From the NCBI RefSeq assembly GCF_963169125.1, contig NC_084797.1, forward strand, positions 91,235,868-91,299,867: a stretch of DNA of 64,000 bases, read 5' to 3'. Below the pieces are notes generated by a model. It was not told where the DNA came from. It worked only from the letters and a program-made list of their open reading frames with translations, and did no database searches. This DNA is from Humulus lupulus. Its lineage: Eukaryota; Streptophyta; Magnoliopsida; Rosales; Cannabaceae. Below are positions 11,384 to 20,616 of the stretch, one piece after another; the first letter of the stretch is position 1; each line of letters starts with the position of its first letter. Made by a program: the position numbers and the translations under genes.

Positions 11384-12687
11384 TGTTGTGAAAAATCCAA
11401 CACGCAAGTATACGTATCGTCTTTACAAGTAATAACTCATGTAAGCTAAGTACCAATTAATTGAATTTTTGTTTCTATTTGGCTATCGAAAAATGGATTG
11501 TTTAAACTAAATAATCTAAAAAATAAACAAGATTCAATCAAGAAATGAAATATAGGGAACTTAATTTCAATTGCTTCCACTTCCTATTTCAATAATGCAA
11601 ACCAATTCTCCTTCTTCTACCTAATGTGATAGCAGATTATAAAATAACCTATATTTTGATTAAGACATATAGATTCTAAATTATATGGCACTATCCTACA
11701 TTTCTGAGGCATAACACACATATAATCAGCATTAAGCAATAATCCTAAAGCCACACAAATACTCTTATTTTATGTCGAAACCTATGTTTATTCAATTAGA
11801 GCATTCTCAACACTCACTTTTCAAATTTTGTATTGAAATCATAAATCATGCATAGGATGGCCAATCAAATACATGTAATAAGCACAAATATGAATAAATC
11901 ACACATCAATAGAAGAAAAATATCGAAATTGCATTAATCCATAGAAAGCTTAAGACAATCTCCATTAAAAACCCTAAAATGGAGTTTAGCTCATAATCTC
12001 CATTGAAATGTTCATAATCAAATCCATAAAAGACATAATAAAATCAGAAAATAAAAAGAGTCGAGAAGAAACTAGATTCGGGGTTGTCACAATTGCTCCA
12101 AAGCTTTATCTCCAATTCTCTCTTTGTTGTTTTCTCTCTTCTAAAAAGGTCTCTCTTTGAAAATTGTGATTTTTCTAATAAAAAACAATGACCGAATAAT
12201 TTTCTGCCCCAATTCCTAAAATGCCCTTCTTTAAGTGAAAAATTCGTAAATCGTACGAAAGACAGTGCTGCGGCACCAATTCTTGCACCGCGGCGCCACT
12301 CAAAAATTGGGACTTCTCGACTTTTTGGAAACTGGGCTCGCCGCGGTTCAAATACACCCAAGCATCGCGGCCCAAAAAGTTGCGTCGCGGCTCTAATGCG
12401 ATTTGAGATTTCCACTTCCAATCTGATTTTTGACCTGGCCGCGGCTGTAATGGACACCAGCGCCACGACGCAAATTCTAGCGCCGCGACCCTAATTGGAT
12501 ATCCTGCATTGAACACTTTTAAGCACAGTTTAGTACTTGTTCTCCACATTCCATTCCATTTGAACCATTCTTCTGCTTAAACCTAAAATCAAGAAAAACA
12601 AGCGTAAATCCGCTCCCAAAAACACACAAACACAACAATAAAACATGAATCAAGACACTTAGAATGTAGGCTAAAAATAGCCTAATA
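11384..12687 (-). repeat. 5' LTR of the Athila-like element
   Basis: A 1304-bp LTR, start TGTTGTGAAAAATCC and end AATAGCCTAATA on the + strand (the terminal CA has become TA). It is followed by the target duplication GTCGC (12688-12692). Open frames inside its GC-rich centre (12265-12495) also occur in the other LTR; they reflect CpG-rich repeat sequence rather than a gene. Confidence 0.87.
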
Positions 12688-12692
12688 GTCGC

Positions 12693-13585
12693 GACTTGCC
12701 TCAAGTTAGAGAGTAGACTCCCAAGCCAAAGGGGAGGTGGGTCTTGACTTGTCCTAGCAAGTCGTGGCGTGCCCCCAAGTTAGAGAGCATCCCAGGCCAT
12801 AAGGGCTACATGTGCCGCGGCGTCCCCAGGCTGGGTCGTGGCGAGTCCCCTTCGAACCCAGAAAATCAGGGTTTTCTCCTCTTTCTCCTGGCCAATAACA
12901 CCAAGGATTCAAGCCAAATAAACCTCCCTCTTCCAGCTGAAACCTATAAGCAAGACCAGGACTCCAATCCCTAAATTCTAAGCATAATATAACATAGAAA
13001 CTTCATCAAAATCACCAACAATTTACCAAGAAATCCCAGATAATATACTCAAATTCATACTCCAATTCAGTAACAATTCATCACCCAAATACCCAGAATT
13101 AAACCATGTCCCAAGCTTCAAATTACTTAGCTCTAATTTCCACCCTATTGAACTAAGTTCCTCAACAAATTAGAAGATTAGAGCTTACCTCAACAGTGGC
13201 TGGATCCTCCCAAGTTCCAGCTTTAACTCCCATCTTTTCCCAACTAAATTCTCCTCCAAAAACTTCAGCCTTAGCCTAATTCCATCTGCCCTTTTTCCTT
13301 CAAGGATTTCCCAGCCCATGCCTAGTTAATGCTCCCCTTTGATCCATGGCTTCATTGTCCAAATTGAAAGAGAGGGAGGGAGTAAATCATGAGATAGAGA
13401 GAGGATAGAGAGCCCCCAAGTCTTTTCTAAAATGTTCTACCTTTAGCCAAATAAATCTGAGCATATCCTTATTATAAAAAGTCCATTTGCCCTCCCATAT
13501 AATACTAGCCACTTAATTGCTTTAGGGGTAAAATGGTCATTTGCTCCCAATTCTCGTTAATTCCTCGAGTGTTCCGTATATTTAC
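12693..13585 (-). repeat. Middle segment of solo LTR B
   Basis: It continues directly from 3301: joining CAAGTCGC to GACTTGCC restores the palindrome CAAGTCGCGACTTG. It contains the CpG-rich CGCGGCG blocks (12690-12850) and CT-rich leader-like sequence. It ends at the TTTAC target duplication (13581-13585) of Tat1. No gene is seen. Confidence 0.82.
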
Positions 13586-13605
13586 TGTTATCCAAAAAAT
13601 TAGCA

Positions 13606-13640
13606 TTGATGACGTGGCAAGTGATCCCTGGACACGTGGC
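13606..13640 (+). promoter_or_regulatory. TGACG-type and ABRE/G-box motifs in the Tat U3
   Basis: TGACGTGGC (about 13609-13617) and ACACGTGGC (13632-13640) are bZIP-type ACGT-core motifs; the second matches the plant ABA-response element. Equivalents exist in all four Tat LTRs, with CACGTGGC always kept (13634-13640, 49848-49855 and their 3' LTR counterparts). Function is inferred from the motif only. Confidence 0.45.
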
Positions 13641-13853
13641 TAACACCTGGAAAAGTTCTGCTAGAGTATCGACCAGAAGACGCATTAGAAGCAGCAAGCA
13701 CCCTAGTCTTTCCTGCGACCAGTCTGGTCGATAGTTCCGCATACAAAGCAACATTAATGAGAAGATCTTTGTAAATCCCGAATTTAACTCACACAATCTC
13801 CTGAGTATCCGATTATTCAGGAAAGAATATTTGTAACGATCTTATGTAATCCC

Positions 13854-13888
13854 CCTTGAGCCTATAAATAGAGAAAGATAGCTCAAGG
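13854..13888 (+). promoter_or_regulatory. LTR TATA box flanked by an 8-bp inverted repeat
   Basis: CTATAAATAG (13862-13871) lies between CCTTGAGC (13854-13861) and its exact reverse complement GCTCAAGG (13881-13888). The same arrangement is present at 30749-30783, 50069-50103 and 61066-61100. The TATA box is the likely core promoter for the genomic RNA. Confidence 0.7.
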
Positions 13889-14181
13889 AAGGGACTTTTG
13901 GCTTTTGAATCATTTGAGACTATAGTAATTCTCCTAGTGATATTGTATTGTTCTTGAGAGGTTAGTGAAACTCATTGAACCCTTGTTCTTTGATCACTCC
14001 TTTGGTTCTCATATCAATAACAGTCTAAGTGGACGTAGGTTATTACCAGATCCTGGGGCCGAACCACTATAAAAATATCGTGTTGTTATTACTTTTTGTC
14101 ATTACGTTTCTCTCTACACATTCATTCATATCAAGCATATTCTGACTCCGTGTCAGTTGGCCAAATCCTGGGTCAACATTC

Positions 14182-14200
14182 TGGTGCTTTCATTGAGAGC
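14182..14200 (+). other. Putative primer-binding site of Tat1
   Basis: TGGTGCTTTCATTGAGAGC starts three bases after the LTR and is identical in Tat2 (50395-50413). It begins with TGG, as a site pairing with a tRNA CCA end must. I could not assign the tRNA. Confidence 0.55.
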
Positions 14201-14226
14201 TTAATTTATCATTGCTGAGAAAACTA

Positions 14227-14802
14227 ATGGCGAAAACTAGAAGGAAAGCTGGACAGGCGGCCGCTGCTGCGTCATCAAATCCAAATCCTCCTCCCCCTGC
14301 AAGCGTGGCGGAGGATGAGCCACATCTGGACTTTGAGGAGGAAGAAATGGATGATGTAATGCTGAAGAGTACCCTGGGGGCGTTGCAGGAAGAGCTGGCT
14401 AGTCTGAAAGCCAGTCAAGAGACTGCTGCCGGAGTTGTAGCTCGGCAGCAGCAGGAGATTGAACGGCAACGCGCAGAACTAAGCGTAAGGCAGGCGGAGA
14501 TGGACCGCCGCCAGAGCGAGGCCATGGCAGCCCTCGAGGCGGCCTTGCAGCTGGCAAGGAATCAGGCCGCACCTGTTTCGCAACCTGACCAACCTGGCAA
14601 TGGGCCACCTCAGAGAGGTCCTAATCCAAGCCCACCGATCCAGCCTTCAAGTCCACAAAGGCCCGAGCAGCCTCAAGTGCCCCATGACGACGTCCCGCTG
14701 GACACTGAGGTGCAGCCACCATCCCAGGCTGGTCGCGACAATCCCCCGCAACAAAGGCAGAATAGGGCCGAGTATCAGCCTCGTAGTCCTAGACGCCGTA
14801 GG
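14227..14802 (+). pseudogene. Tat1 gag, N-terminal part
   Basis: The start is ATG at 14227 (MAKTRRKAGQ), because the matching ATG is used in Tat2 (50440, MAKTARKTGQ). The segment has an acidic patch (DFEEEEMDD), a probable coiled coil rich in Gln/Glu/Arg (about residues 55-120) and a Pro/Gln-rich tail. The chromovirus is inserted at 14802/14803 after GTAGG. Codon phase is preserved across it: the frame resumes at 20622. No stop lies in this part. In this lineage the N-terminal Gag region precedes the capsid domain found at 21250-21560. Confidence 0.85.
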
Positions 14803-15356
14803 TGTTAGGTCCCGACCAGTTACCCTCGACCAGTGGGCGCACATCCTGCGCACGGACTCGTACGGACGAATGGGCCGAGTAAATGTCACGACCAATGACG
14901 CGGCCCATGAAGGGTCCATGTGGCTTGGGCGGTTTGGGGATTACTTAGCCTTGATGTATTCCTCCTACTTAAGTAACTTAGCATAGTGGGTTTACTCCCT
15001 AAATGGGCCGGCCATTTAGTTTATGGGCTTGTCCATATGCTTTATGTAGATATTTTAAAGGGAATTGGATGGTGGGGAGCTTGCCACTTGTCGGCCAAGG
15101 GTGTTCTCTAGTTTCCTATATAAAGGGCAAGACCCTCACTTGTTTAGGGGCTGCCATTACATTTCTCTATACTTGTACACCATATTTTTATCAATACAAT
15201 GCAAGGATTATTTGTACCTTGTTGCCTTGTTCCTTTCATTTAGTTGCTTACACTCTTTTGGAGTGGTTGTCAATACCCACTCTTTTAGGTTGACTTTGCC
15301 GACGGACTGGTGAAGTGCCGCACTCCCTAACCTCGGTGGGTTCGGAGCGTGTGTCA
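14803..15356 (+). repeat. Chromovirus 5' LTR
   Basis: Starts TGTTAGGTCCCGACCAG, ends GGAGCGTGTGTCA. It contains TATATAAAGGGC (about 15117-15128) as a likely TATA box. Open frames at 15003-15313 recur in the 3' LTR and are not considered genes. Confidence 0.94.
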
Positions 15357-15358
15357 GG

Positions 15359-15370
15359 TGGTATCAGAGC
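15359..15370 (+). other. Chromovirus primer-binding site
   Basis: TGGTATCAGAGC, complementary to the 3' end of initiator tRNA-Met, two bases after the LTR end. It is the standard minus-strand primer site of many plant LTR elements. Confidence 0.9.
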
Positions 15371-15397
15371 TGATTCAAAGGAGAAAGAGTAGAACTA

Positions 15398-16618
15398 ATG
15401 ACGGACCAAACGATGGCGGAAGCCACGAAGCAAGCGACTAAAAAGAAGGCCGATCCAAGAGAAATGATAAACGAACTAGAAAAACGTCTCGAAACTAATG
15501 TTTACCTTGTCCATGCCATGGATTCCCGAATAGGAGGCCTCGAAGAAAAATGCAAGGATTTAGAAGCAGAAGATGCTGCTATACACGGCTCCATTTCGGA
15601 TGCACTTCAAATACAGGCCGAAGGTCTGCGTGATGAAGTTGGAACCATGAGAGATTTGCTACTTACGGAGATGAACTCAGTAAGAGAAAGGCTCGACGTC
15701 ATGGAGGTAAATGAAAGGGAGAGAGACGTAGAGCATCGTGAGATGCTCAACCGGCAGGAGGAGGCGAATACAGCCACCATGGCCAAGCTTGAAGAAATCC
15801 AAGCCGATTGGGCCATGTGTAGAAGAGCCGCGTTCGGAGGTGGAGTTTCCACCCCCTCGGTTCACAAAATCGAAATACCGAAGCCAAAGGCTTTTGGCGG
15901 GTCGAGGAATGCCAAAGAAGTAGATAACTTCATAAGGGGCCTATCTCAGTATTTCAAAGCTACCAACATCACTGATGAGGCAGTAAAAATCTGAACCTCG
16001 GCGATGTACTTATCTGATACTACCATGTTATGGTGGCACCAGAGGCATGGCGAGATTGGAAGACAACTCTGTGTGATGGACTCTTTTGAAGACTTCAAAA
16101 GAGAGCTAAAGAAACAATTCTACCCCGAGAACGCACTAGACGATGCGAAGGGCCAGTTGAGACGGCTTAAAAAAACTGGTGGGATCCGAGAGTACGTAAG
16201 AGATTTTACAACTTTGATCCTCGAAGTCCCGAACACCACCGAAGAAGACTCACTGTTTAACTTCATTGATGGATTACAACAGTGGGCTAAAATTGAGTTA
16301 AGGTGGAGGAACGTTCAAGATCTTTCATCGGCCATTGCAGTGGCCGAGAGCTTAACCGACTATACTTCCAAAGAATCCCCCAGACCGAAGGAAACAAAGA
16401 CGTTTGTTAGCCCGAGGAGCGGAGGAGGAGAACGGTGGAAAGCTCGAGGGACGACCGATGCTAGTGCGAGTCAAAAGGGGAAGACTAAGGAGATGGCCAC
16501 ACGAGACACTGTTCGATGCTTTGTCTGTGCTGGGCCACATTGGGCGCGGGAATGCCCACAAAAATGGCTGTTGAATGCTCAGGCAGTCGTTAAGCAAAGG
16601 GAGCTCGAGGAACAATGA
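15398..16618 (+). pseudogene. Chromovirus gag
   Basis: ATG at 15398 (MTDQTMAEATKQ). The first 130 residues form a charged coiled coil (ELEKRLETNVYLVHAMDSR…LRDEVGTMRD). The capsid domain follows (YLSDTTMLWWHQRH, DFKRELKKQFYPENA), then a knuckle CFVCAGPHWAREC near 16517-16560, the usual CxxCxGPHWARxCP form of these plant elements. TGA stops at 15992-15994 and 16616-16618 interrupt one otherwise continuous frame; the first is best explained by CGA to TGA. The product would build the particle and bind RNA. Confidence 0.88.
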
Positions 16619-17270
16619 AGGCTCGAGGAGCAAGGAGCCAGATGCGGCTCGATGAAATTGTTGAAAGCCCTGAAAGCCAGACCACGAACAAGAGCAGATG
16701 GCCAGATGTTCGTGGATGTCATCCTCAATAGAATGAAGATGACGGTGCTGGTTGATACAGGTGCTTCTCACAATTTCTTGTCAACCCTTGGAGCGAGGAG
16801 CGTTGGGGTGAAGCCTGCTCATGAAGGCGGGGCACTGAAGACGGTAAATTCGGTGCCTATCCCAATAACCGGCATTGCCAATGGTGTTGAGACCAGTCTT
16901 GGTGAATGGACTGGTCGGACTAATTGGTCGATAGTGAACATGGACGACTATGATGTTGTCCTAGGGATGGAATTCTTCGATCAGACGAAGGCCATCCTCA
17001 TTCCCTACGCCAATCAGGTTTGCATCTCTGATGATGCCGGTCCGTGTGTTGTTTCTACCCGAACAGCCATGGAGATTGAAAAGCGAGCATTGTCCGCCCT
17101 TCAATTCAAGCGAGGAATGCACCAGGAGGGTGTGAGTTACCTTGCTATCTGAAGGAGTTTGATGATGAGGTATTATCAGCCCTGACAGTGGAACTCGATG
17201 AAGTACAAGGAGTACTGAATGAGTTTGAGGATGTGATGCCGGATGCCTTGCCTACGCAGCTACCCCCTTG
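16619..17270 (+). pseudogene. Chromovirus protease and linker
   Basis: LVDTGASHNFLS (about 16750-16785) is the aspartic protease active site with the catalytic Asp intact. DVVLGMEFFDQ is the second conserved block. After QEGVSYLAI the frame ends (TGA 17150-17152), and reading resumes one base off (LKEFDDEVLSAL), so there is a frameshift near 17146. A further TGA at 17269-17271 replaces an Arg codon. Confidence 0.86.
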
Positions 17271-18520
17271 ACGTGGTGTGGACCACGAGATCGAGCTAGA
17301 AGCTGGTGCCAAGCCTCCCGCGATGTGTCCTTATCGGATGGCTCCGCCGGAGTTAGCCGAGCTGCGTAGCCAGTTGAGAGAGTTACTCATCGCTGGCTTA
17401 ATCAGACCCTCTAAGGCACCCTTTGGGGCGCTTGTGTTGTTCCAGAAGAAGAAGGACAGGAGCCTTCGGATGTGCAACGACTATCGGGCACTTAACAAGA
17501 TTACCATAAAAAATAAGTACCCGATACCGCTGATCGCGGATTTGTTCGACCAGTTAGGGACTGCTCGATACTTTACCAAACTCGATATTCGCTCCGGCTA
17601 CTATCAAGTGAGGATTAAAGAGGGCGACGAGCCAAAGACCACTTGTGACTCGGTACGGCTCGTATGAATACTTGGTGATGCCCTTCGGTCTTACCAATGC
17701 CCCGGCGATGTTCTGCACATTGATGAACAAGGTATTCCAAGATTACCTGGATAAATTCATTGTTGTCTATTTAGATGATATAGTCATATATAGCAACAAT
17801 CTGGAAGAACACATCGACCACTTGAAGTTAGCTTTTGCCTTGCTAAGGGAAAATCAGCTCTTTGTCAAAAGAGAGAAGTGCACCTTTGCGAGCAACGAAG
17901 TAATGTTCTTGGGTCACAAAATCAGAGACGGACTTCTGATGATGGATGGGGCCAAGGTGGTGCCTATCCAGGATTGGGAACCCCCGAAGAAAGTCCCTGA
18001 ACTAAGGTCCTTCCTTGGTTTGGTGAACTACTATCGACGGTTCATCAAAAGCTACTCTGCCCGAGCAGCTAAACTGACCGATATGCTCAAGAAAAACAAA
18101 CCTTGGGTATGGGACGCTGCTTGCAAAAGCGCGTTCGATGATTTGAAGGAAGCAGTTGCTGTCGAACCTTTGCTGGTCCTGCCTGACTGCGCAAAGCCCT
18201 TTAAGGTGCACACTGATGCATCCGACTTTGCCATAGGAGGAGTCCTGATGCAAAACGACAGGCCGGTTGCCTTCGAGAGCCGCAAGCTCAATGAGACCGA
18301 GCAGCGGTATACAATCCAAGAAAAGGAGATGACGACTGTAATTCATTGTTTGAGAGTATGGCGCCATTATCTCCTCGGATCCTTCTTTGTTGTCATGACG
18401 GACAACATAGCCACAAGTTACTTTCAGACTCAGAAGAAGTTGAGCCCGAAGTAGGCTCGATGGCAAGACTTCCTTGCTGAGTTTCACTACTTGCTAGAGT
18501 ATTGACCAGGGAAAGTAAAC
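17271..18520 (+). pseudogene. Chromovirus reverse transcriptase and RNase H
   Basis: RT starts with [14 protein letters not shown] and [22 protein letters not shown] second frameshift near 17640 returns to the original frame. The catalytic motif [11 protein letters not shown] (about 17762-17795) is intact, and [12 protein letters not shown] marks the connection. RNase H begins with [13 protein letters not shown] (about 18210) and includes [17 protein letters not shown] at 18452-18454 replaces Gln, and TGA at 18503-18505 replaces Trp in LLEYxPGKVNVVADAMSR. The enzymes copy the RNA and degrade the template. Confidence 0.9.
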
Positions 18521-20053
18521 GTGGTCGCGGATGCAATGAGTAGGAAGGCATCTCTTGTTGCACTTAGTCGACCACTGGGTACTCTTGTGGCTCGGATTAA
18601 AGAAGGGTTGGCACATGATCCTTTGGCCAAAAGTTTGATTACTATGGTCGAGGAAAAGAAGACTCGGAAATTCTGGCTGGTCGATTGGTTACTCTATGCT
18701 AAGAGTCATCGAATATATGTGCCTAAATTTGCTAGTCTTCGAAGGGAACTCATCAAGGAATGCCACGATTCCTTATGGGCTGGGCATCCGGGAATGAAGC
18801 GCACATTGGCGCTCATAAAGGCGATTTACTATTGGCCTCAACTTCGTGACGATATTGAAGCTTATGTTCGCACTTGTCTTGTCTGCCAACAAGACAAACC
18901 AGAACAGTGCTCACCAGGCGGGTTGCTGGTCCCTTTGCCCATTCATGATAAACCATGGGAAAGTTTATCTATGGATTTCATTACTGGCTTTCGAAAGTCA
19001 GATGGTTGCGTGAGCATCATGGTGGTTGTTGATCGATTCAGCAAGTACGCAACCTTTATCCCGGCCCCGACCGACTGTACGGCGGAAGTAACAGCGAGAC
19101 TATTTCTAAAGCACGTTGTGAAGTTTTGGGGGATACCCTTAAGTATCATAAGTGATAGAGACCCTCGTTTTACTGGTCGCTTTTGGACCGAGTTGTTTAA
19201 ACTCCTTGGTACGAAATTAAACTTCTCTACTTCGTTTCACCCTCAAACCGACGGACAGACTGAGAGGGTGAATGCGCTGGTCGAGTTATATCTGAGGCAC
19301 TATGTTAGTGCGAATCAGAAAGATTGGGCAAGTCTGCTTGACGTTGCCCAGTTTTCATACAACCTTCAGCGAAGTGAGTCCACGAGCAAGAGCCCGTTTG
19401 AGCTGGTCGTGGGAGTGCAACCTCAAATGCCTCACGTGCTGGTCGCGAATTATGACGGGCAGAGTCCCGCAGCGTTTAGGTTTGCGAAAAATTGGAGCGA
19501 ACAAGCCGAGTTGGCTAGGGCTCATTTAATACGAGCCCAGAAAAGGATGAAGAAGTGGGCGGATAAGAAGAGAAGGCAAGTCGAATTCCAAGAAGGTGAT
19601 CTTGTCTTGGTGAAGATGTTGCCTCAACAGTTCAAAGCCTTGCGGAAATTCCACAAAGCTTTGGTTCAGAAATATGAAGGCCCATTCCCGGTGCTCCGGA
19701 GGGTTGGCCAGGTCGCCTACAAACTTCAGCTGCCTCCTCAGTTGAAGATTCATCCAGTATTCCACGTGAGTATGCTGAAACCTTATCATGGTGACGAAGA
19801 AGACCCCAGACGGGGAGTATCCAAAAGAGCCCCTACGACAATGACTACTTCTTATGATAAGGAAGTCGAGTGTATACTGGCCGATAGAGAAGTTCGGAAG
19901 AAGAGGATCCCCAGATACACGGAATACTTGGTTAAGTGGAAGGGTTTACCAGACGAAGAGGCTAGTTGGGAACCAGAATCTCTTCTTTGGCAATTCAGAG
20001 ATCACATCCTACGTTACAAGGATGGTGATGCGACGGGGACGTCGCGGACTTAA
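18521..20053 (+). pseudogene. Chromovirus integrase with C-terminal chromodomain
   Basis: A 510-codon open stretch, the longest in the window. The zinc-binding HHCC region is WAGHPGMKRTL…CLVCQQDK (about 18777-18900). The core has Asp in SMDFITGF, Asp in SDRDPRF, and Glu in HPQTDGQTERVN. Near the end, YTEYLVKWKGLPDEEASWEP is a chromodomain with its aromatic residues. In chromoviruses this domain steers insertion to marked chromatin. The part itself is undamaged; upstream stops prevent its synthesis from the full RNA. Terminal stop at 20051-20053. Confidence 0.93.
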
Positions 20054-20064
20054 GTGGGGGAGGG
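20052..20064 (+). other. Chromovirus polypurine tract
   Basis: AAGTGGGGGAGGG abuts the 3' LTR and follows the pol stop codon directly. Confidence 0.85.
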
Positions 20065-20616
20065 TGTTAGGTCCCGACCAGTGACCCTCGACCAGTGGGC
20101 GCACATCCTGCGCATGGACTCGTACGGACGAATGGGCTGAGTAAATGTCACGACCAATGACGCGGCCCATGAAGGGTCCATGTGGCTTGGGCGGTTTGGG
20201 GATTACTTAGCCTTGATGTATTCCTCCTACTTAAGTAACTTAGCATAGTGGGTTTACTCCCTAAATGGACCGGCCATTTAGTTTATGGGCTTGTCCATAT
20301 GCTTTATGTAGATATTTTAAAGGGAAATGGATGGTGGGGAGCTTGCCACTTGTCGGCCTAGGGTGTTCTCTAGTTTCCTATATAAAGGGCAAGACCCTCA
20401 CTTGTTTAGGGGTTGCCATTACATTTCTCTATACTTGCACACCATATTTTTATCAATACAATGCACGAATTATTTGTACCTTGTTGCCTTGTTCCTTTCA
20501 TTTAGTTGCTTACACTCTTTTGGAGTGGTTGTCAATACCCACTCTTTTAGGCTGACTTTGCCGACGGAATGGTGAAGTGCCGCACTCCCTAACCTCGGTG
20601 GGTTCGAAGCGTGTCA
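20065..20616 (+). repeat. Chromovirus 3' LTR
   Basis: Starts TGTTAGGTCCCGACC, ends TTCGAAGCGTGTCA. It differs from the 5' LTR at about 13 positions over 552 bp and by one GT dinucleotide near the end. Confidence 0.94.

Larger units (their letters stand above)
3302..12687 (-). mobile_element. Athila-like gag-protease-only retrotransposon
   Basis: A minus-strand element flanked by GTCGC at 3297-3301 and 12688-12692. The LTRs are about 1.3 kb each: 5' LTR 11384-12687 and 3' LTR 3302-7027, the latter containing solo LTR A. The internal region (7028-11383) has a tRNA-Asp-like primer site, an Athila-type gag and a protease with the DLGA motif, then about 2 kb with no coding. Reverse transcriptase, RNase H and integrase are absent, and no deletion scar is visible, so it was probably non-autonomous when it moved, like the TR-GAG class described in plants. 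Its own length is about 6.97 kb after removing solo LTR A. Confidence 0.88.
13586..14178 (+). repeat. Tat1 5' LTR
   Basis: Begins TGTTATCCAAAAAATTAGC and ends CTGGGTCAACA. It differs from 30481-31073 at about eight sites. The U3 part holds ACGT-core elements and a TATA box (listed separately). Confidence 0.95.
14803..20616 (+). mobile_element. Ty3/gypsy chromovirus nested in Tat1 gag
   Basis: A 5814-bp element flanked by GTAGG at 14798-14802 and 20617-20621. LTRs are 14803-15356 (554 bp) and 20065-20616 (552 bp), with about 13 substitutions and one 2-bp indel. TGGTATCAGAGC (tRNA-Met type primer site) lies 2 bp inside, and a GTGGGGGAGGG polypurine tract precedes the 3' LTR. Gag, protease, RT, RNase H, integrase and a C-terminal chromodomain follow in order, which places it among chromoviruses. 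Short LTRs and compact size suggest a Reina- or Galadriel-like group rather than Tekay; I cannot decide. It is the youngest-nested element, yet it carries five stops and two compensating frameshifts. Confidence 0.94.

Noticed and set aside
15003..15313. Open frames of 82-96 codons inside the chromovirus 5' LTR, repeated at 20265-20575
   Set aside because: They lie wholly within the LTR and recur only because the LTR is duplicated; there is no domain or codon-like conservation.
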